Assembly: GCA_964497185.1 (NCBI GenBank)
Contig: CAZCBX010000017.1
Location: 1 to 43,216 of the forward strand
Source of the DNA: CAZCBX01 sp964497185
Lineage (GTDB): Bacteria; Bdellovibrionota_G; JALEGL01; JAGRMV01
Length of the DNA: 43,216 bases
Reading direction: 5' to 3'
Every line of letters begins with the position of its first letter. Position 1 is the stretch's first letter. The position numbers and the translations under genes were made by a program. Shown piece by piece: positions 15,562-22,960 of this stretch. The notes beneath the pieces were generated by a model. The model was not told where the DNA came from. It saw only the letters and a list, made by a program, of their open reading frames with translations, and did not search any database.

Positions 15562-16364
15562 TAAAATTGCACACTCACGCCCAAAGAGCCCCAATAAGGG
15601 ATGCGCATTTGGTCGACGTTGATGAAGATGGTGTCCACACCCAAGCGCAGTACGGGGCGAAGGCGAAATTTGGGTTTTTCGATGAGGGGCAAGTCGTTTT
15701 CAATGGCCCACTGAATGCCAAAGCCGGCATCTTCATCGTTGCCATTGGAAAATTTGTAATACAACAAACTCATCATCACGGAAGGTTTCAGCCAGGTGCT
15801 GGCGGCTGGTAGTTCTCGGTGAAACGTTGGCCCCACCGCCAAGTAGGTGCCATTGATCAGGATTAAATCGGTGAGAACGCCCACCGAAAATAAGTCGTTG
15901 ACTTTCAGGGTGCCGTAGGCACCCACACGTAAATGATCGTAAAATGCTTTGCCTGCTTTGGCGTAGGTAAAATAGGGAACAAAACGCAAGTTGTTAAAAA
16001 ATGCTTGGTCGGTTTCATTGCGCACCGGTTTTAACGACGTTTTTCGATTCTTTTTAATGATTTTCACGTTTTGATTTTTTGTTACGCCAAATACGTCTAC
16101 GTAAAAACTTGATACCCAACCCCGTTGTTGGCTGCTTTGCACATCCAGCCAATTGTCCTGCTTGCCCAATATATACACAGGTTCTTTGGTGCGAAGGATG
16201 CCCACCGTCTGAGCTTCTGGATCTGGAAATTCACGCAAGGAAGTGGATATCTTAATCTGGCCTTCCAGGATCTGTTTTGCTTTTTGATATTCTTGGGCGT
16301 TTGCGGTACAACCCATGGTAAGCGCGGCCAGGCACAACATAAAAAGGAAAAGGGTCGATCGCAT
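15561..16364 (-). CDS. SH3b domain plus outer-membrane beta-barrel protein
   Basis: The 267-residue product has an N-terminal signal peptide with a lipobox-like LTMGC. A bacterial SH3 domain follows at about 37-95 (LREFPDPEAQTVGILRTKEP, WLDVQSSQQRGWVSSFYV). About 125-267 holds amphipathic strands and ends in a terminal Phe (GSLGVSVQF), as in outer-membrane barrels. It resembles deltaproteobacterial outer-membrane beta-barrel domain proteins. The SH3b part probably binds peptidoglycan or protein, tethering the membrane to the wall (inference). A lipobox together with a barrel is unusual, and simple signal peptidase I cleavage is an alternative. The start has no Shine-Dalgarno and is preceded closely by a promoter-like sequence. 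Confidence 0.72.
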   Translation of the reverse strand: MRSTLFLFMLCLAALTMGCTANAQEYQKAKQILEGQIKISTSLREFPDPEAQTVGILRTKEPVYILGKQDNWLDVQSSQQRGWVSSFYVDVFGVTKNQNVKIIKKNRKTSLKPVRNETDQAFFNNLRFVPYFTYAKAGKAFYDHLRVGAYGTLKVNDLFSVGVLTDLILINGTYLAVGPTFHRELPAASTWLKPSVMMSLLYYKFSNGNDEDAGFGIQWAIENDLPLIEKPKFRLRPVLRLGVDTIFINVDQMRIPYWGSLGVSVQF

Positions 16365-16371
16365 ATTCGTT

Positions 16372-16399
16372 AGTATGAATGATTTTCTAAGAGTTTCAA
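16372..16399 (-). promoter_or_regulatory. Candidate promoter of the SH3b/barrel gene, leaderless type
   Basis: On minus, TTGAAA (16399-16394), a 16-nt spacer and CATACT (16377-16372) lie 7 nt before the ATG at 16364. No Shine-Dalgarno lies between. An alternative -10 is TACTAA with an 18-nt spacer. Confidence 0.45.
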
Positions 16400-16450
16400 C
16401 AAAACTTCATTCTTATGTCTTGCTTATCATTGGTTGGACTGATTGCCACA

Positions 16451-16480
16451 TTGTCAGACCCCACTCCGATCTGGTAAAAT
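16451..16480 (+). promoter_or_regulatory. Candidate promoter of the transglycosylase gene, leaderless type
   Basis: TTGTCA, an 18-nt spacer and TAAAAT (16475-16480) end 8 nt before the ATG at 16489. Transcription would start almost at the start codon. Confidence 0.5.
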
Positions 16481-16488
16481 AAAAGGTC

Positions 16489-17244
16489 ATGTTTCATCAA
16501 GGCAAAATGCTGACCAACGTCCTGCTGGCGTTTTTCTACATCAACATCGGTTTGGTGACCTGGTATTTTGCAAGCCATCAGTCGCAACAACAAATCACGC
16601 CCAAACAGTCGCCCACCAAGCTTTCCATTACAGAATACCATCAAACCCTGCAACGCTATTCCCAACTTCACGGCATGGATTGGCGTTTTGTCATGGCCCT
16701 GATTCATGCAGAATCAAGCTTTCAGGAAGATATCATCAGTCAGGCTGGGGCCATCGGCTTGATGCAAGTCATGCCCATGGTGGCCAGAGAGTGGGAAGCC
16801 GGGGACATGACCATTCCAGAAGAAAACATCAAAACCGGCATCCGTCATTTTAAAAGTTATTATGCCAAAATTCGGGGCGACACCCACCAAGATCGAATGA
16901 TGCTGACCCTTGCCGCCTACAATGCTGGCGCGGGTCATATTTTTGATGCCAAACGGCTGGCCAAAAAACGGGGCCTCGAACCGCACAGCTGGGAAACCAT
17001 GGAAACCATTTTACCCGAATTCGAAAAAAAATCCGTGTACAGCCAAACGCGCTATGGATATTTTCAGGGGCGCGGCGTCATTTATTACGTCAATCGGGTC
17101 ATGGGTTTGTACCAACACTACCGCACGCAATATCCATATTATCCCATGGTGGATGAAACGCAGTACCAACACCCCATGAATATCATTCCACCCACTTCCA
17201 CTGATCTAGCAATGGATGAACTTGAAGAAACCAAGAAAAATTAA
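16489..17244 (+). CDS. Lytic transglycosylase (SLT domain), membrane-anchored
   Basis: The 251-residue product cleaves peptidoglycan glycan strands to give 1,6-anhydroMurNAc ends in the periplasm. It has one N-terminal membrane helix (about 9-28), a short linker, then a Slt-type catalytic domain (about 50-215). Catalytic Glu75 is in LIHAESSF, followed by GAIGLMQVMP and LAAYNAGAGHI, the three family motifs. The Tyr-rich C-terminal tail (YRTQYPYYPMVDETQYQ) is unassigned. The overall pattern is close to the catalytic half of MltF, but without its solute-binding domain. An in-frame ATG six codons on has AGG 4 nt upstream and could be the start. It is monocistronic and divergent from the barrel gene. 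Confidence 0.9.
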   Translation: MFHQGKMLTNVLLAFFYINIGLVTWYFASHQSQQQITPKQSPTKLSITEYHQTLQRYSQLHGMDWRFVMALIHAESSFQEDIISQAGAIGLMQVMPMVAREWEAGDMTIPEENIKTGIRHFKSYYAKIRGDTHQDRMMLTLAAYNAGAGHIFDAKRLAKKRGLEPHSWETMETILPEFEKKSVYSQTRYGYFQGRGVIYYVNRVMGLYQHYRTQYPYYPMVDETQYQHPMNIIPPTSTDLAMDELEETKKN

Positions 17245-17330
17245 TACTTTAGGCACAATATTTTATGCTTTACATAAGCCTCAATACCAAAACTTTCACA
17301 TAAAAAAACTGTGAAGATCCAATTTTTACT

Positions 17331-17360
17331 TTGAAAAAGGCAACTTAAAGGTGGTAGACT
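17331..17360 (+). promoter_or_regulatory. Candidate promoter of the GAF/HD-GYP gene, leaderless type
   Basis: TTGAAA (17331-17336), an 18-nt spacer and TAGACT (17355-17360) end 9 nt before GTG 17370 and 15 nt before an in-frame ATG at 17376. Confidence 0.45.
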
Positions 17361-17369
17361 AAAGTCGCG

Positions 17370-19004
17370 GTGGAGATGATTGATAAACATAAAGGCTTAC
17401 AAAAATCTTCTTTAACCCAGTCTCATCCTTCAACCAGCAACGACACCCCCCTGCAACTCAACGAAAAAGACATTCAACAGCTCAACCAAATTGGTTTAGC
17501 GTTGTCGGCAGAAACCAATCCTCAAGAGCTGATTAAATTGGTGGTTAAGCGAGCCAGGCAAATCTTGGCCGGGGATGCGGCTGCGCTGTACTTAACCGAC
17601 GCCACCCGTTCCACCAAAGAGGTATTGCGTTTTCGACATGCCAATTACGACACCTCTGAACTCAACTTATTTGAAGCCACCCTCGATATCTCACCCAACT
17701 CCCTGGTGGGCTATGTCGGCCAAACCAAAAAAGTGCTGCGTTTGGACTCTGTAGAACAATCTGCAAACTACCCCTTTGTCATCAAACAAAATTCAGAAAG
17801 TGCACAACTCTACCCCTATCAAAGCGTGGTGGCGGCACCGCTGCTCAATTCCAAAAAAGAGTTGGTGGGCGTGTTGGTGGTGTGGAACAAGAAAAAGTTT
17901 CGAAAAGTTCCGGTCACCATTGAAAACTTTGAAGAACTGGTGGTGCCTTTTACCAGCACGGGCGCATCCATTTTGGAATCGGTGGCTTCTCAAGCCTCCA
18001 TCCGGCTTGAAAACACCAAGCTGTACAAAGACATCAATGATTTGTTTGACGGCTTTATCCGCGCATCCATCACCGCCATTGAGGCGCGAGACCCTTCCAC
18101 CTTTGGTCATTCCGAACGCGTTGCACGACTCACCACAGCCTTAAGCCAAGAAGTTCACTTATTGGAGCATGGCCCTTACAAAAACCATTTTTTTTCCGAC
18201 ACCCAACTCAAAGAAATTGAATATGCGGCCCTGCTGCATGATTTTGGCAAAATTGGCGTGCGTGAATCGGTGCTCACCAAGGCCCGAAAATTGTTTGATT
18301 ACGAAGTAACGCAAATCCGCGATCGCATTGATTTATGGAAACAGTCCAAACTCATTGAATTTCAACAGAAGAAAATCGACCATATTCTGCGCGAAGGTCA
18401 CCTGGATGAAGAGCTTTTTCGTCATTTTGAAAAAGAGTACAAACGTCGTTTTAAGGAAGCCGATCAAGCCTACGCCCTATTGCTAGAGTACAACGAGCCC
18501 TCCAAAATTTCAGCCGATGAACTTGAAAAGCTAGAAATTTTAACCGAACTTGACTTTCAGCGGCCCAACCGCAAGCAAGACAAGGTGCTTAGCGGCGATC
18601 ACTTTTTCAAAATGTCCATTCGTCACGGCAGCCTTTCGGATGAAGAGCGCAAAGCCATTGAAGCCCATGTGACGTACACCTACCATTTTTTAAATCAAAT
18701 CCCCTGGATTGATGACTTGGCCCAGGTGCCCACCATTGCCTACGCCCACCACGAAAAACCCGATGGCTCTGGTTACCCTCGTGGCATAAAGGACAAAGAA
18801 ATTCCGTTTGCGGCCAAGATCATGTCGGTGGCCGATGTGTTCGACGCCCTGGTGGCGCAAGATCGCCCATACAAAAAAGCGATTTCTGTCAAAGAAGCGC
18901 TCAATATTTTGGTGGAAGAAGGCGCCAACAACAAGCTAGATGCCGAGTTGATCAATATTTTTATTCAAAAACACATTTATCGATCTTTGACCAGCGTCAA
19001 GTAG
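17370..19004 (+). CDS. GAF / HD-GYP cyclic-di-GMP phosphodiesterase
   Basis: The 544-residue cytoplasmic protein has an N-terminal GAF domain (about 35-220), a sensor for a small ligand, and a C-terminal HD-GYP domain (about 230-540) that hydrolyses c-di-GMP. Metal-site residues are present: HD at 290-291 (LLHDFGKIG), His433 (EAHVTYTYHFL), HH at 460-461, GYP at 468-470 (PDGSGYP) and SVADVFDAL. So it is probably active. Between the HD pair and His433 there are about 140 residues, roughly 110 more than in the PmGH structure, forming a charged helical insert. I recall such inserts in other deltaproteobacterial members. The start is uncertain (GTG 17370 or ATG 17376). Convergent with the PilZ gene, which suggests shared c-di-GMP signalling. 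Confidence 0.9.
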   Translation: MEMIDKHKGLQKSSLTQSHPSTSNDTPLQLNEKDIQQLNQIGLALSAETNPQELIKLVVKRARQILAGDAAALYLTDATRSTKEVLRFRHANYDTSELNLFEATLDISPNSLVGYVGQTKKVLRLDSVEQSANYPFVIKQNSESAQLYPYQSVVAAPLLNSKKELVGVLVVWNKKKFRKVPVTIENFEELVVPFTSTGASILESVASQASIRLENTKLYKDINDLFDGFIRASITAIEARDPSTFGHSERVARLTTALSQEVHLLEHGPYKNHFFSDTQLKEIEYAALLHDFGKIGVRESVLTKARKLFDYEVTQIRDRIDLWKQSKLIEFQQKKIDHILREGHLDEELFRHFEKEYKRRFKEADQAYALLLEYNEPSKISADELEKLEILTELDFQRPNRKQDKVLSGDHFFKMSIRHGSLSDEERKAIEAHVTYTYHFLNQIPWIDDLAQVPTIAYAHHEKPDGSGYPRGIKDKEIPFAAKIMSVADVFDALVAQDRPYKKAISVKEALNILVEEGANNKLDAELINIFIQKHIYRSLTSVK

Positions 19005-19059
19005 AACTGCCCTGTCACACGCACAAAAATGAAGAAATTTTTTCGCCTCGGCGACAAAC

Positions 19060-19383
19060 TCAATGGTTGTCGGTTTGCTCGTCGATATAAGCCTGCAGAA
19101 CTTTTTTATGGGCTTGGGTGATTTTGTACATGCGTACGCCGCACCCCTCACCCTCTTGTCGCCACATCACTTCACAAGACGCATGGATCAGTTCATCGTG
19201 TTCGGGCAGAGAAATCTGCACTTTGAACTCCGCACCCACAAAGGGAGGCGTTTGCGTTTTTAACAAAAAACCGCCCGTGGATAGGTTTTCGGTAAAAAAA
19301 ATGGCTTCTTGACCATCATGCTCAAACTGAACTTTGGCGGTGATGGGGATGCGCAATGACTGTCGTTTGTTTTCTTGGTTCAT
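19060..19383 (-). CDS. Single-domain PilZ protein (c-di-GMP receptor)
   Basis: The 107-residue product is a stand-alone PilZ domain. The c-di-GMP-binding motifs are both present: RxxxR (RQSLR, residues 7-11) and (D/N)xSxxG (NLSTGG, from residue 33). It should bind c-di-GMP and relay it to an unidentified partner, perhaps motility or pili. AAAGGA lies 7 nt before the ATG. It is the last gene of the rsmD-coaD-aminotransferase operon, 15 nt after the aminotransferase stop, although its function differs from the others. The adjacent convergent HD-GYP gene would degrade its ligand. Confidence 0.9.
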   Translation of the reverse strand: MNQENKRQSLRIPITAKVQFEHDGQEAIFFTENLSTGGFLLKTQTPPFVGAEFKVQISLPEHDELIHASCEVMWRQEGEGCGVRMYKITQAHKKVLQAYIDEQTDNH

Positions 19384-19398
19384 GATTTTTCCTTTGGC

Positions 19399-20586
19399 TT
19401 AACGGGTGTCCAGTTGCTTTAATGCCTCGGCCATCCGCGATACACCGGTTTGAATGGCTTGGGTGGGCAGACCATAACTTAAACGAATGTGGCCTGGGCT
19501 GCCAAAAGCACTGCCTGGCACCACGGCAACATTGGCTTGTTCAAGCAAAAACTCACACAGCGCAACGTCTGACTCAAAACGTTGATTAGGGCCGAGCCAG
19601 TGGTCTACATTTGGAAAGACATAAAACGCACCCTCTGGTTGAATGACCTGAAGATGGTCAATGGCCGACAAATTTTCAACAATAACATCGCGTCGTTGGG
19701 CAAAGCCTTCAACAAATGGATTGGTTTGCGTTTCGGTTTGCAGCGCTTTGAGCGCCGCCCATTGTGAAATGCTGCACGCATTGCTGGTGGTTTGAGACTG
19801 GATTTTTCGCATCAGTTGCATGACTTTTTTGGGTGCAAGCGTGTACCCAATTCGCCACCCTGTCATGGCATGACTTTTGGACACGCCGTTGCAGACAATG
19901 AGCTGGTCTGGATTCATATGGGGACTGGAAGCCAATGAGTAAAATGGACGGTCTTTTTGATAGGTATAGTGCTCATATATGTCGTCGGTCAAACCATACA
20001 CGTGTGGGAAATCTTGCAGCATCTGCGCCAGCCCATCCATAAACGTTTGGGGGAAGACGGCACCGGTTGGGTTGCACGGACTGTTCACCAAAATCACCCG
20101 TGTTTTATCGGTCATGGCTGCCTTGATTTGATCCAGCGAAGGAACAAACCCTTGGTCAATGGTGGAGGATACCGTGACGCTTTTTCCACCCAACATGGTC
20201 ACCATGCTCATATACGAAACCCAAGCCGGGGTTAGCACGATCACTTCGTCGCCAGGATTGAGCAGCGCATAGAGCGCATTAAAAATCCCTTGTTTGCCAC
20301 CATTGGAAACCAGCACTTGCTGATCTTCAAAAGTTTGGGGTGTGGTGCGATTCATTTTGTCAACAATGGCCTGGATCAAGGGCTCAATGCCATGGGCAGG
20401 TGTATAGCGCGTTTTGCCTTCTTCAATGGCCTGAATGCCTGCCTTGGCAATGGCTTCAGGCGTTTGACCATCTGGCTCGCCGGCTGTAAAGTTGATCACG
20501 TCGCGCCCCTGTGCTTGAGCCTCTTTGGCTTTTTGATTCAAGGCCAATGTGATTGATGGTTCCAAATTCAGTAGTTGACGATTCAT
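19399..20586 (-). CDS. Aspartate aminotransferase-type PLP enzyme (class I)
   Basis: The 395-residue cytoplasmic enzyme of fold type I belongs to the aspartate aminotransferase subgroup Ib. The PLP Lys is about 237 in SKSHAMTGWRIGY. Other family blocks are INFTAGEPDGQTPEAI, TRYTPAHGIEPL, VLVSNGGKQGIFNALYAL, LVNSPCNPTGAVF and HIRLSYG with the substrate-carboxylate Arg. The likely reaction is Asp plus 2-oxoglutarate to oxaloacetate plus Glu, but related aromatic or prephenate aminotransferases cannot be excluded. Its ATG overlaps the coaD stop as ATGA, so translation is coupled. Confidence 0.92.
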   Translation of the reverse strand: MNRQLLNLEPSITLALNQKAKEAQAQGRDVINFTAGEPDGQTPEAIAKAGIQAIEEGKTRYTPAHGIEPLIQAIVDKMNRTTPQTFEDQQVLVSNGGKQGIFNALYALLNPGDEVIVLTPAWVSYMSMVTMLGGKSVTVSSTIDQGFVPSLDQIKAAMTDKTRVILVNSPCNPTGAVFPQTFMDGLAQMLQDFPHVYGLTDDIYEHYTYQKDRPFYSLASSPHMNPDQLIVCNGVSKSHAMTGWRIGYTLAPKKVMQLMRKIQSQTTSNACSISQWAALKALQTETQTNPFVEGFAQRRDVIVENLSAIDHLQVIQPEGAFYVFPNVDHWLGPNQRFESDVALCEFLLEQANVAVVPGSAFGSPGHIRLSYGLPTQAIQTGVSRMAEALKQLDTR

Positions 20587-21077
20587 CCTGCGTATTTCTC
20601 CTTGAGCGCTTTTTGCACCACCGGTGGCACCATGCCTTCCACATTACCCCCTAGCCGGGCAATTTCTTTGATCAAGGTCGAACTAATAAAAGAGTACTGC
20701 GACTGTGTAATCATAAAAAATGTTTCAATATCTGTCTTCATGGTTTTGTTGGCCTGGGCCATTTGAAACTCGTATTCAAAGTCGGAAACGGTACGCAGTC
20801 CGCGAAGAATTACGCGATGCTGGGCTTGCTGCATGTAATGGATCAGCAACCCATCAAAGGTTTGCACTTTGACTTGCGGGTGATCTTTAAAAATTTCTTC
20901 CATCATGGCTTTGCGGGCTTGCATGTCAAACATGGTTTTTTTCTGGGTGTTTTCTGCCAACAAGATGATGATTTGGTCAAAAACTGTGCTGGCTCGATGC
21001 ACAATGTCCAAATGCCCACATGTGAAAGGGTCAAAGGTTCCAGGATATACAGCAGTATGAGAAGAAGCGTCAGTCAT
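20583..21077 (-). CDS. coaD: Phosphopantetheine adenylyltransferase
   Basis: The 164-residue enzyme joins 4'-phosphopantetheine and ATP to dephospho-CoA, the fourth step of CoA synthesis. The nucleotidyltransferase motif is YPGTFDPFTCGHLDI (T-x-G-H at 19-22). Other markers are VILRGLRTVSDFEYEFQMA and the ISST motif in YSFISSTLIKEIA. The ATG lies 8 nt inside the rsmD coding end and lacks a Shine-Dalgarno, so it is probably translated by coupling. The rsmD-coaD order is common in bacteria. Confidence 0.95.
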   Translation of the reverse strand: MTDASSHTAVYPGTFDPFTCGHLDIVHRASTVFDQIIILLAENTQKKTMFDMQARKAMMEEIFKDHPQVKVQTFDGLLIHYMQQAQHRVILRGLRTVSDFEYEFQMAQANKTMKTDIETFFMITQSQYSFISSTLIKEIARLGGNVEGMVPPVVQKALKEKYAG

Positions 21078-21654
21078 GGGTTGCCGGCGGTTGATAAAAA
21101 TATACTATAGAGTCCCCTACTTTGTGTTTTCGGGCAAGCACAAAATAATCACTTTGTACCTGGGCAGAGCGTCGATCCCGCTGAAGCACGATGGTGGTGT
21201 TGGGTTTGCAAAGTTGACGCGCTTGCAAAATCGGAAAAATTTCTTGCGCAATTTCCAGCGCAAACGGTGGATCCATAAAAATTACGTCAAACTGGCCCCG
21301 CACCTTTTTAAGGGTTTGTGGCAGAGCACCTGGGATGATTGAAATTTGATCTTTGACATTCAGCCGCTCTGCATTGGCCGCAATCAGCTGAACATTGCGT
21401 CGATCATGCTCCATGTACACTACTTTATTGGCGCCGCGGCTAATGGCTTCAAAGCCAATGGCGCCCGTGCCTGAAAACATGTCTAGCACATAGGCGTCGG
21501 GCAGTTTGCTGGCCAAAATGTCAAATAGGGCTTCTTTGACTCGGTCGGAGATGGGGCGAACGGTTTTTCCCCCTTTGGGCGTATCGACGCGCAATCCTTT
21601 GAGTTTGCCTGCGATGATGCGTAAATACAGATTATTGTGACAATCATAAACCAT
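21070..21654 (-). CDS. rsmD: 16S rRNA (guanine(966)-N2)-methyltransferase RsmD
   Basis: The 194-residue SAM-dependent methyltransferase acts on G966 of 16S rRNA. It shows the family N-terminus LRIIAGKLKGLRVDTPKG with RPISDRVKEALFDIL, the SAM loop VLDMFSGTGAIGFEAISRGA and the catalytic DPPF (VIFMDPPFA). ATG at 21654 is preferred. A longer reading from TTG at 21696 adds 14 unsupported residues, and neither start has a good Shine-Dalgarno. It is the first gene of rsmD-coaD-aminotransferase-pilZ and divergent from the response-regulator operon. Confidence 0.93.
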   Translation of the reverse strand: MVYDCHNNLYLRIIAGKLKGLRVDTPKGGKTVRPISDRVKEALFDILASKLPDAYVLDMFSGTGAIGFEAISRGANKVVYMEHDRRNVQLIAANAERLNVKDQISIIPGALPQTLKKVRGQFDVIFMDPPFALEIAQEIFPILQARQLCKPNTTIVLQRDRRSAQVQSDYFVLARKHKVGDSIVYFYQPPATHD

Positions 21655-21795
21655 AGGAACGATTGAGGTTGTATCAACCTTGCCAAAAGACAACAAGCAT
21701 TATCCATTTGCAAAATATTGCAGCAGGATTCTCAGACGGTCCCTTGCACTGAGTTTTCAGATGGATGGGCGCGCGCATTTATTCGGCGCGTATTG

Positions 21796-21824
21796 TTGAC
21801 ATTTTGCGCTGCACATTCAATAAT
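21796..21824 (+). promoter_or_regulatory. Sigma70-type promoter of the response regulator-valS operon
   Basis: A perfect TTGACA (21796-21801), a 17-nt spacer and AATAAT (21819-21824, 5 of 6) lie 38 nt before the ATG. The leader carries GGAG 6 nt before the start. This is the best promoter match in the window. Confidence 0.7.
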
Positions 21825-21862
21825 TTACCCATCAAGAACGTTTTTATATTCACGGAGATTTC

Positions 21863-22960
21863 ATGGCCTCAAAAGTTTTAGTTGCCGACGATAGCATTGT
21901 CATTCAAAAATCCATTGGCATCACTTTCGCACAAGAAGATTACGCAGTTGAATTTGTCGGCAACGGCGAAGATGCATTGCAAAAACTTGAAACTTTTGCA
22001 GCTGATTTGGTATTGGCCGATGTCACCATGCCCAAAATGGGCGGCATCGAACTCTGTGAAAAATTACGCGCACTGGATGGCACTCAGAACACGCCTGTGC
22101 TACTTCTTGCAGGCGCGAACGATGCCATGACCGAAGGCAAAATGAAAGCCTGTGGTGCCAACGGCTACATTGACAAACCATTCGATTCGAACGAACTGCT
22201 TCTTAAAGTCAAAGCGCTCATTGACCAGGGACCCGTGGCCTCTGCATCCAATGCTGCAACCGAGCAGCCTGCTTCCATGGCTCAAGAAGAAACCGACCAC
22301 CCGCTGGGCGCCATGGACGATGGATTGGATATTCAAATTCCCACCATGGATGAACCCGATCCCAACCCATCTGAAGCTGCATCGTTGGACCATGATGATT
22401 TCGACCCTTCTTCGGTGCCCGATGGCACGGCTGAATTTGTCCCGTTTAGTTTAGATGACGTGGACGATGTGCCCGCATCTGAATCAGAGTCACGCGGTCC
22501 ACAAATTGATTTTGGTGCATCCATGCCAGAAGAAGAATCCATGAATGATCCATTTTCTGCCGCACCCACCAAAGAAATGAATATCAATCATCATGACACC
22601 ACCAACCTACCCGATGATCCATTTCAGGCCGATGTACCTGAAGAATCCGAGGAGCACGAGTCGATTGAATTGGCACAACCGGTTGCCCCCGCCCCAGCTG
22701 CTGAACCCAAAATGCCACGTGCGGACCAAGCTCAACCCAGCCCTTCATTGGATGAGGCATCGTCCAATCAAACCCAGGTTGCACCATCGGCCCCTGACAC
22801 GCTTTCACTTTCAGAAGAGCAAATTGAGAATATAGTCGCAAAAGTCTTTAAGAATGTGATAGAGAACATCGCCTGGGAAGTGGTTCCAGATATGGCTGAA
22901 AACATTATTCGAGAAGAGATTCAAAGACTTACACGTGACAATGACACCCCCAAAGACTGA
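21863..22960 (+). CDS. Response regulator with acidic linker and C-terminal helical domain
   Basis: The 365-residue product has an N-terminal receiver domain (1-122): acidic pair D9/D10, phospho-acceptor Asp53 (LVLADVTMP) and Lys105 (YIDKPFD). The usual Thr/Ser switch residue is Ala (VLLLAGAND), a variation I recall in deltaproteobacterial relatives. About 125-310 is a long Pro/Ala/acidic linker, probably disordered. About 315-355 is a helical segment (EQIENIVAKVFKNVIENIAW, EVVPDMAENIIREEIQRL), a conserved tail among deltaproteobacterial regulators and slightly like the PopZ C-terminus. There is no DNA-binding domain, so a protein-interaction or polarity role is likely (inference). It overlaps valS by 20 nt. 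Confidence 0.85.
   Translation: MASKVLVADDSIVIQKSIGITFAQEDYAVEFVGNGEDALQKLETFAADLVLADVTMPKMGGIELCEKLRALDGTQNTPVLLLAGANDAMTEGKMKACGANGYIDKPFDSNELLLKVKALIDQGPVASASNAATEQPASMAQEETDHPLGAMDDGLDIQIPTMDEPDPNPSEAASLDHDDFDPSSVPDGTAEFVPFSLDDVDDVPASESESRGPQIDFGASMPEEESMNDPFSAAPTKEMNINHHDTTNLPDDPFQADVPEESEEHESIELAQPVAPAPAAEPKMPRADQAQPSPSLDEASSNQTQVAPSAPDTLSLSEEQIENIVAKVFKNVIENIAWEVVPDMAENIIREEIQRLTRDNDTPKD

Noticed and set aside
16564..16630. Frameshift in the transglycosylase
   Set aside because: All three catalytic motifs lie in one uninterrupted frame of normal length.
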